The position numbers and the translations under genes are program-made. Source: Streptomyces collinus (GTDB taxonomy: Bacteria > Actinomycetota > Actinomycetes > Streptomycetales > Streptomycetaceae). From it: a stretch of DNA of 64,000 bases. The first letter of the stretch is position 1. Each line of letters begins with the position of its first letter. This document shows positions 58,711 to 64,000 of this stretch, one piece after another. The notes below the pieces were generated by a model. The model saw only the letters and a list, made by a program, of their open reading frames with translations, had not been told where the DNA came from and did no database searches. The stretch covers positions 806,001 to 870,000 of the forward strand of contig NZ_CP133771.1 of assembly GCF_031348265.1 (NCBI RefSeq). The letters are read 5' to 3'.

Positions 58711-59645
58711 CGGTCCCCCTCGGAGGCGTAGAAGACCCAGGAGCGCGAGGTGCGGAAGAGCACCGCCGTGACGATGCCGATCACGAGGAGCAGCACCCAG
58801 GCCATGGCGGAGGCGTAGCCCATGTGGGAGGCGACGAAGCCGCGGTCGTAGAGGTACATGGTGTAGACGAGGGTCGAGTCGGCCGGTCCGCCCTTGCCCG
58901 CGCTGACGGCGAAGGCGGGGGTGAACACCTGGAAGGCCTGGATGGTCTGGAGGACCAGGTTGAAGAAGAGCACCGGGGACAGCATCGGCACGGTGACGGA
59001 CAGGAACTGCCGCCACTTGCCGGCCCCGTCGACCGCCGCCGCCTCGTAGAGCTCGGCGGGGATCTGCTGGAGCCCGGCGAGGAAGATGACCATCGGCGCC
59101 CCGAACTGCCAGGCCGTCAGCAGGGCGACGGCCAGCAGCGCCCAGCCGGGCTTGTTGACCCAGCCACCGGTGCCGAGCAGGTTGTCGACCGTGCCGCCGT
59201 CGTTGAAGACCGCCCGCCAGACCAGCGCGATGGACATCGACGCGCCGAGCAGGGACGGCGCGTAGAACGCGGAGCGGTAGAAGCCCTTGCCGCGCTTCAT
59301 GCCCTTCAGGGCGAGGGCGACGACCAGGGCGAGGGCGAGTTGCAGGGGCACGGCGACCAGGACGTACATCAGGGTCGTCACGACCGAGCGCCAGTAGCGC
59401 GGGTCCTCGGTGAACATCTGCACGTAGTTGCGCAGGCCCACCCACTTCGGCGGGCTGAACAGGTCGTAGTCGGTGAACGACAGGTACAGCGACACGGCCA
59501 TCGGCAGCAGTGTCAGGACGATCGCGCCGAGCACCCAGGGTGAGAGGAACACCCAGGCGGCGCCCTCGCGTTCACGCTGGGGGCGGCGCTTCGGGGCGGC
59601 GGCCGGGGCGTTCCTCGCCTCCGGGGGGATCGCGGTGGTGGTCAT
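58707..59645 (-). CDS. Carbohydrate ABC transporter permease (MalF/UgpA type)
   Basis: 312 aa. The ATG overlaps the solute-binding-protein stop (ATGA). It has a basic cytoplasmic head, a first helix (GAAWVFLSPWVLGAIVLTLLPM), the conserved SFTDYDLFSPPKWVGLRNY loop and the EAA motif ELYEAAAVDGAGKWRQFLSVTVPML. It pairs with the MalG-type permease downstream. Confidence 0.92.
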   Translation of the reverse strand: MTTTAIPPEARNAPAAAPKRRPQREREGAAWVFLSPWVLGAIVLTLLPMAVSLYLSFTDYDLFSPPKWVGLRNYVQMFTEDPRYWRSVVTTLMYVLVAVPLQLALALVVALALKGMKRGKGFYRSAFYAPSLLGASMSIALVWRAVFNDGGTVDNLLGTGGWVNKPGWALLAVALLTAWQFGAPMVIFLAGLQQIPAELYEAAAVDGAGKWRQFLSVTVPMLSPVLFFNLVLQTIQAFQVFTPAFAVSAGKGGPADSTLVYTMYLYDRGFVASHMGYASAMAWVLLLVIGIVTAVLFRTSRSWVFYASEGDR

Positions 59646-60925
59646 GACCTCAGCTCCGCCTTCGCCTCGGTGACGTAGTTCTCGGCCGCTTCGCGGGGCG
59701 ACATGCGTGCGTAGGACACCTGGTCGTAGTCGCGCTGGAAGGTGCTCTGGAGGGCGTTGTCGCCCGAGGGCGGGGCCTGGGGCGGGTCCTTGAGCTTGCC
59801 CTCCAGGGACGCCTGGAAGCCGGCGATGGTCTTGTCGAAGTCCTTGAGCTGCGGGCCGATCTCGGCACGGATCGTCTCGTTGACGGGGATGCCGCGGCTC
59901 GCGCCGAGGATCTTCGCGGCCTCCCGGTCGTTGATCATGAAGTCGACGAGCTGAGCCGCCTCCTTCGGGTGGCCGGTGCGGGCCGAGACGCCCAGGAACA
60001 TGGACGGCTTGAAGTACTGGCCGGGCGTGCCGTCCTCGCCGGACGGCACGGGCGCGAGGGCGATGCCGGTCGGTATCAGGGCGACGAAGCCGCTCGCGGG
60101 GGCGTCCCAGTTGGCGTCGGTGACGGACGTGCCGCGTCCCAGCGGGGTGTTCTCGACGGAGCCGTCGAGCTGGGTGGTCTGCTCGGCGGGCGAGACGGCG
60201 CCCTCGCGGCGCAGTTCGTCGGTGAAGGTCCACCAGCGGGTGAGGTCGGCGGCGGTGAAGCCGAGCCCGCCGTCCTTCGTGTAGAGGGCCTTGCCCTGGC
60301 CGCGCAGCCAGACCTCGAAGGCGTCCTCGCTCTGACCGGGGTCGGTCGCCCCGGGCTTGCCGGTCTTCTTCGCGAGGGCCCGCATCGTGTCCGCCCATTG
60401 GCTCCAGGTCCAGCTCTTGCCGGGCAGCGGGACGCCCGACTTCTTCCAGGTCCGGACGTCGTAGGCGACGGTCTCGGTGCCGCGGCCCTGCGGGATCGCG
60501 TACTGGACGTCGTCGACACGGCCGGTGGCGAGCAGGCCCGGGTCGATCTCGGAGGTGCGCAGGACGGACTTCTGGCGCGCGAGGTCGAGCAGGACTCCGC
60601 CGGAGGCGTACTGGTCGATCTGGCGGTAGTCCAGCTGCATCACGTCCGGGGCGTCACCGCCGGCGGCCTGGGTGGCGAGCTTCTGCTTGTAGGCGTCGTA
60701 GCCGGAGAACGACGTCGTCACGTCGACGTCCGGGTGCTGTTGCTCGAACAGCGCGACGGCCCGCTCGGTGCGTTCCGCGCGGTCGGGGTTGCCCCACCAC
60801 GTGTAGCGCAGCACCACCTTGCCGCCGCCGGCGGACTCCCCGGATCCTCCGCAGCCCGCCAGCACGGCACACAGTGCCAGTGCGACGGCCGACGCGCAGA
60901 ACCCCTTTGTCCTGTTTCCGGGCAT
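59642..60925 (-). CDS. Extracellular sugar-binding lipoprotein of ABC transporter
   Basis: 427 aa. The signal peptide ends in a lipobox VLAGC with the lipidated Cys at 25, followed by a GGSGES spacer. The body is of the family 1 solute-binding type (VVLRYTWWGNPDRAERTERAV; GGDAPDVMQLDYRQIDQYA). AGAGGAG precedes the ATG. A gap of 96 bp separates it from the cupin gene, with a short direct repeat (TCGGATCCC) at about 60982-60999. It captures the sugar for the two permeases below; the sugar is unknown. Confidence 0.92.
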   Translation of the reverse strand: MPGNRTKGFCASAVALALCAVLAGCGGSGESAGGGKVVLRYTWWGNPDRAERTERAVALFEQQHPDVDVTTSFSGYDAYKQKLATQAAGGDAPDVMQLDYRQIDQYASGGVLLDLARQKSVLRTSEIDPGLLATGRVDDVQYAIPQGRGTETVAYDVRTWKKSGVPLPGKSWTWSQWADTMRALAKKTGKPGATDPGQSEDAFEVWLRGQGKALYTKDGGLGFTAADLTRWWTFTDELRREGAVSPAEQTTQLDGSVENTPLGRGTSVTDANWDAPASGFVALIPTGIALAPVPSGEDGTPGQYFKPSMFLGVSARTGHPKEAAQLVDFMINDREAAKILGASRGIPVNETIRAEIGPQLKDFDKTIAGFQASLEGKLKDPPQAPPSGDNALQSTFQRDYDQVSYARMSPREAAENYVTEAKAELRS

Positions 60926-61021
60926 GCCGAGGTCACTCCTCTCGATACGGAGTTTCGGTTGAGCCCCCCTCTGGTCCCGCTCGGATCCCTCTCGGATCCC
61001 CCTCGCCCCCTGCTGCCCCCG

Positions 61022-61783
61022 CTACTCCCCGTGGTTCGGCAGCGTGGTGCCCGGCAGCGCGTACTCGTCACGGCGGCCGCACATGCCGAAGCCTCCGAGC
61101 CGGGTGGGCGCGGCCTCGTACGCCGTGGCCTCGCCGAGGTGGGCGGGAACGCCCGCGGCCAGGGCGTCGAGCTGGGCGCCGGTGCGCTCCGCCGTGGCCA
61201 GGGCACCCTCCCGCCACAGCTTCCGCCAGGTGGGCACCTTGTCGCGCACGAGCCGTGCGGCGGCCCGCTGGAACTCCAGGTACGGGCCGTTGTCGCCGTT
61301 CACGAGGGCCTCGCGCAGCCCGAGGTAGCCCTCGACGGCCAGGTCCCTGCGGCGCCGGGCGGCCGCCGCCGTCTCCGGTCCGGTGCCGGGCGGCAGGGCA
61401 GCGGCGGCGGCGTACCGGTCGGGGTCGGCGAGCACCTCGGGCGGGAAGGTGAACACGGCGTCCCCGGCCTCGGGCAGGCCGCTGTTCTGCATCAGCACGG
61501 TGATACGCAGATCGCCGCCCTGCACCATGCGGTGCACGGTGCCCGGCGTGAACCAGGCGATCGAGCCGGCTTCGAGGGGGATGTCCCGGTAGCCGTCGGG
61601 GCTCAGCGTCTGGACCGCGCCCCGGCCACCGGTGACGACGTACGCCTCCGTACACACCAGGTGCAGGTGCGGGCTGCCGCCGCAGACACCGTCGGCGGCC
61701 TCCCAGTCGTAGGCGCTGAGGTGCGACAGGCCGATCGCGCCGGGCAGCGGGTGCGGGAGTGCGGCGTGCCCGGGTCCGCTCAC
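61022..61783 (-). CDS. Cupin-domain protein
   Basis: 253 aa. The GTG overlaps the upstream stop (GTGA). The cupin motifs are SPHLHLVCTEAYVVTGGRGAVQTL and later GSIAWFTPGTVHRMVQGGD, whose His residues would bind a metal. The C-terminal half is helical and ends YALPGTTLPNHGE. It is probably a sugar-acid or lyxose/mannose-type isomerase or epimerase, given its position between a DUF6807 and a transport gene; it is not individually identifiable. Confidence 0.82.
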   Translation of the reverse strand: MSGPGHAALPHPLPGAIGLSHLSAYDWEAADGVCGGSPHLHLVCTEAYVVTGGRGAVQTLSPDGYRDIPLEAGSIAWFTPGTVHRMVQGGDLRITVLMQNSGLPEAGDAVFTFPPEVLADPDRYAAAAALPPGTGPETAAAARRRRDLAVEGYLGLREALVNGDNGPYLEFQRAAARLVRDKVPTWRKLWREGALATAERTGAQLDALAAGVPAHLGEATAYEAAPTRLGGFGMCGRRDEYALPGTTLPNHGE

Positions 61784-62703
61784 CACGCCAGGCCTTCCAG
61801 GTGTGTGCCGACCCGGTCGCGGTCCCAGGCGCCGTCGGCGATCACCAGCCGGTAGCGGTAGGCGAAGGATTCGCCCGGCGGCAGCTCGAACTCCTCGAAG
61901 AAGGCCCAGGAGAACGCGACCGTGGGGAAGGGCTCGGAGCGGACGAACCAGTGCGACTCGTGGACCGGGGAGGCCGCGTCGAGGTTCTCCGGCGCGTGCG
62001 CGAAGACCAGGGTGGAGTGGCCGTCGACATCGTCGTGCTCGGTGGTGAAGGCGAGCCAGGGGCCCTGGGTGCCCATCAGCTTGCCCGCGTCGGCGTCGGT
62101 GTCCGGGGCGAAGACCGTGCCGCCGGTGAAGTCGCGCGGGCCGCGCCACTGGAGTCCGGTGTAGCCGGCCATCTCCCGGCCCGCGGTGGTCGGGGAGCCG
62201 AAGACCAGCGGTTCGGAGCGGGTGTTGGTGAGGCGGATCGACCAGTCCAGGGCCCAGGAGCCGGCCTCCTCGTCCACCGAGTGGACGGTCAGGCCGCGCA
62301 CCTCGCGCGCCCACTCCTCGCCGCCGTTCTCGATCCAGGTGAGGTTCTCGGTGAAGGCGAGGCGGTCGTCCTCGACGGTGAAGTCCGCGAAGCCGTCGTG
62401 CCGCATCGAGCCGACGCGCTCGGGCAGGCGGAGGTAGCCCTGGCCGTGGACGTAGCAGTTGCCGCCCCAGAAGTTCTGGCCGGACAGATGGCTCGCGGTC
62501 ATCTGCAGGCCCTTGTGCCAGCGGTGGTCGTTCGGGCGGTAGCCGGTGACCGTGCGGCCCGAGAGGGTGCGCACCGGGTGGGCGTAGGGCTTGCGCGACT
62601 CGAAGGGGTCCGGGTCGGGGCGGTAGACGTAGCGGAGGATCTCCGTGCCGCCTGCCGTGACGGCGATGGCCTCGCCGTGCGTGTGGGTGACGCGGATGGT
62701 CAT
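61780..62703 (-). CDS. PmoA-like (DUF6807) protein
   Basis: 307 aa. It begins MTIRVTHTHGEAIAVTAGGT, then YRPDPDPFESRKPYAHPVRT and a His-rich GYRPNDHRWHKGLQMTASHL segment, followed by QNFWGGNCYV. The family is annotated PmoA or DUF6807, has no established activity, and is typically found with Gfo/Idh/MocA enzymes in sugar-degradation loci. It is coupled by 4-bp overlaps on both sides. Confidence 0.85.
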   Translation of the reverse strand: MTIRVTHTHGEAIAVTAGGTEILRYVYRPDPDPFESRKPYAHPVRTLSGRTVTGYRPNDHRWHKGLQMTASHLSGQNFWGGNCYVHGQGYLRLPERVGSMRHDGFADFTVEDDRLAFTENLTWIENGGEEWAREVRGLTVHSVDEEAGSWALDWSIRLTNTRSEPLVFGSPTTAGREMAGYTGLQWRGPRDFTGGTVFAPDTDADAGKLMGTQGPWLAFTTEHDDVDGHSTLVFAHAPENLDAASPVHESHWFVRSEPFPTVAFSWAFFEEFELPPGESFAYRYRLVIADGAWDRDRVGTHLEGLAW

Positions 62704-63815
62704 GCGCGCTCCTTGGGGGCCCAGTCGGGGTACTCGCCGTGCATGGCCTCGTAGAAGGGGTCACCGGGGCCGATCTCCCCCGCGTGCACCGAGCTGCCGG
62801 TGAACGCCGCCTTGTACAGGGCGGCGGCGAACTCCAGGGTGGCGCGGGCGTCGCGGCCGCTGCCCGGGGGCCGGGTGCCGGTGTCGTAGGCGTCGAGAAG
62901 CGTGCCCAACTGGGCGGTGTGCGAGCTCGGCACGTCGGCCACGGGGGTGCGCCAGGCCGTGGCGCGCTCGGAGGCCACGTGCGGGGCCGGGGTGTAGGCC
63001 CAGCTGTCGTTGCTGTGGCCGTACAGGTGGGTGAGTTCGACCGTGGCGTCCGCGCAGTCGATGCGGATGCGGCTCACCTCGTCCGGGGAGAGCACGCTGT
63101 TGACGACGGTGGCGAGGGCGCCGCTCCTGAACCGCACCAGGGCGGTGGAGACGTCCTCGCTCTCGGTGTCGTGGACCAGGCGCGCGGCCATGGCCCGGAT
63201 CTCCTCCCACTCACCGAGCAGGTGCAGGAGGAGGTCGTACTGGTGGATGCCGTGGCCCATGGTCGGGCCGCCGCCCTCGCTGGCCCACTTCCCGCGCCAC
63301 GGCACCGCGTAGTACGCGGCGTCCCGGCGCCAGGTCGTCTGGCAGTGCGCGACCAGCGGGGCGCCCAGCTCGCCGCTCGCGATCAGCTCGCGGGCGTGCA
63401 CGGCGCCGGAGCCGTAGCGGTGCTGGAAGACGACGGCCGCGTAGGCACCGGAGGCCTCCTCGGCCGCGGCGATCTCGTCGTACTCGGCGAGCGACAGGGT
63501 CAGCGGCTTCTCGCACAGCACCCAGGCGCCCGCCTTCAGCGCGGCCACCGTCTGGTCGCGGTGCAGGGAGGGCGGCGTCCCGATCAGAACCAGGTCGGGG
63601 CGTACGGCGTCCAGCATCGCGTCCATCGAGGTGTACCCGGCGACCTGCTCACCGGCCAGCTCGCGGAAGGCGTCGAGGCGCTCCTGGTCCACGTCGACGG
63701 CGGCCACCAGTTCCACCCGGTCGGAGTGGGCCCGCAGCGCGGGCAGATGGCTGCCGCTGACGATGGCTCCGGTGCCGACGACGGCCACGCGGCGGCGGGT
63801 GGGGGACAAGGACAT
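62700..63815 (-). CDS. Gfo/Idh/MocA family NAD(P)-dependent oxidoreductase
   Basis: 371 aa from the ATG at 63815. The N-terminal Rossmann motif is VAVVGTGAIVSGSHLPALRAH, the catalytic motif WVLCEKPLTLSLAEYDEI (EKP), and the substrate motif GGGPTMGHGIHQYDLLLHLLG. It probably oxidises the imported sugar or glycoside at a secondary hydroxyl, as in 3-keto-glycoside pathways. It is the first gene of the seven-gene operon ending at 57251. Confidence 0.92.
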   Translation of the reverse strand: MSLSPTRRRVAVVGTGAIVSGSHLPALRAHSDRVELVAAVDVDQERLDAFRELAGEQVAGYTSMDAMLDAVRPDLVLIGTPPSLHRDQTVAALKAGAWVLCEKPLTLSLAEYDEIAAAEEASGAYAAVVFQHRYGSGAVHARELIASGELGAPLVAHCQTTWRRDAAYYAVPWRGKWASEGGGPTMGHGIHQYDLLLHLLGEWEEIRAMAARLVHDTESEDVSTALVRFRSGALATVVNSVLSPDEVSRIRIDCADATVELTHLYGHSNDSWAYTPAPHVASERATAWRTPVADVPSSHTAQLGTLLDAYDTGTRPPGSGRDARATLEFAAALYKAAFTGSSVHAGEIGPGDPFYEAMHGEYPDWAPKERA

Positions 63816-63848
63816 GCGGCGCTCCTCGGACAGCCTGCGGACACGCGC

Positions 63849-63864
63849 TTGGAAAGCGCTTGCA
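63849..63864. promoter_or_regulatory. LacI-family-type operator upstream of sugar operon
   Basis: TTGGAAAGCGCTTGCA, centred on the palindrome AAGCGCTT (63854-63861), lies 34 bp before the first gene of the operon. This NNAAGCGCTTNN type of site is recognised by streptomycete LacI-family sugar regulators. No lacI gene is within the window. The remaining upstream sequence to 64000 shows nothing else. Confidence 0.65.
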
Positions 63865-64000
63865 CTCGGAAGGGACCCTAGGCGCGAGAGAATGTCTGGA
63901 CAACCCCCCTGCGGCGACCTGCACAAGGTCTGCCCGAGCATTGTCCCAGCTTGGGGCGGAGATTCGGGGCGCCGCCCCCGCTGTGGAAACGGCATTCCAC

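Overview
This is a chromosomal segment of a Streptomyces (or very close actinomycete). The evidence is the extreme GC content with G/C at nearly every third codon position, many GTG starts, several genes whose start codon sits 6-7 nt after a TANNNT -10 box (leaderless layout), and the gene content (DUF6643, SHOCT protein, RsbW-like ATPase, DeoR/ROK/PucR regulators, tandem-TerD protein, beta-helix/AAA+ fusion). I saw no rRNA, tRNA, CRISPR array, insertion sequence or origin.

Layout. 1-3.7 kb: two translationally coupled DHA2-type drug exporters divergent from a TetR regulator with palindromic operators between them. 3.7-7.4 kb: a cluster of a PLP-dependent cysteine-synthase-like enzyme, an MFS exporter and a frameshifted DUF1015 gene. 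7.5-16 kb: an accessory and decaying zone. It holds two small His-rich membrane proteins, a broken copy of a secreted copper-associated protein, a headless MFS gene, a VOC stub, a headless FAD monooxygenase joined to a tailless four-helix copper-binding protein, a DUF4396 membrane protein under a CsoR-like operator, an AraC gene with three frameshifts, and an intact 319-aa secreted protein. 16-20.5 kb: a 3-hydroxybutyrate-type locus (MFS symporter, GAF/PucR regulator, short-chain dehydrogenase) whose two outer promoters share the same unusual element at identical spacing. 20.5-36 kb: core or envelope functions (NUDIX, Lnt, O-antigen-ligase-like protein, PH-domain membrane protein, Asp/Glu racemase, HpnB-like glycosyltransferase, tandem TerD, DUF6643, frameshifted MOSC, Rv1733c-like protein, beta-helix/AAA+ ATPase, large membrane lipase-like protein). 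36-47 kb: regulators and housekeeping enzymes, including a Cds1-like cysteine desulfhydrase, RsbW-like kinase, a TetR/DUF4865/phosphotriesterase set, ROK, AlkB and RlmG. 47-50 kb: an SIS-domain protein plus class II aldolase under a divergent DeoR regulator, which suggests amino-sugar catabolism. 50-55.5 kb: a GH15 enzyme, then the copper locus: a secreted protein divergent from copZ-copA with two CsoR-type palindromes between. 55.5-57.2 kb: a methyltransferase, a PAP2 phosphatase and a newly recognised 35-aa Cys-containing ORF. 57.2-63.8 kb: a seven-gene carbohydrate uptake and catabolism operon with four 4-bp start/stop overlaps and a LacI-family-type operator upstream.

Recurrent themes are copper handling (copZA, two intact and one broken copy of the secreted protein, Csp fragment, DUF4396, three near-identical ATACCCC..GGGGTAT operators) and gene decay. 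Three otherwise convincing genes (DUF1015, MOSC, AraC) carry frameshifts that are either real inactivations or sequencing errors. The best candidates for undescribed biology are the shared GAACTATG-N8-CCACATG promoter element of the hydroxybutyrate locus, the 35-aa Cys-containing ORF flanked by a strong ribosome binding site and a hairpin terminator, the DUF1015/PLP-enzyme/exporter cluster, and the beta-helix/AAA+ protein with its neighbours.
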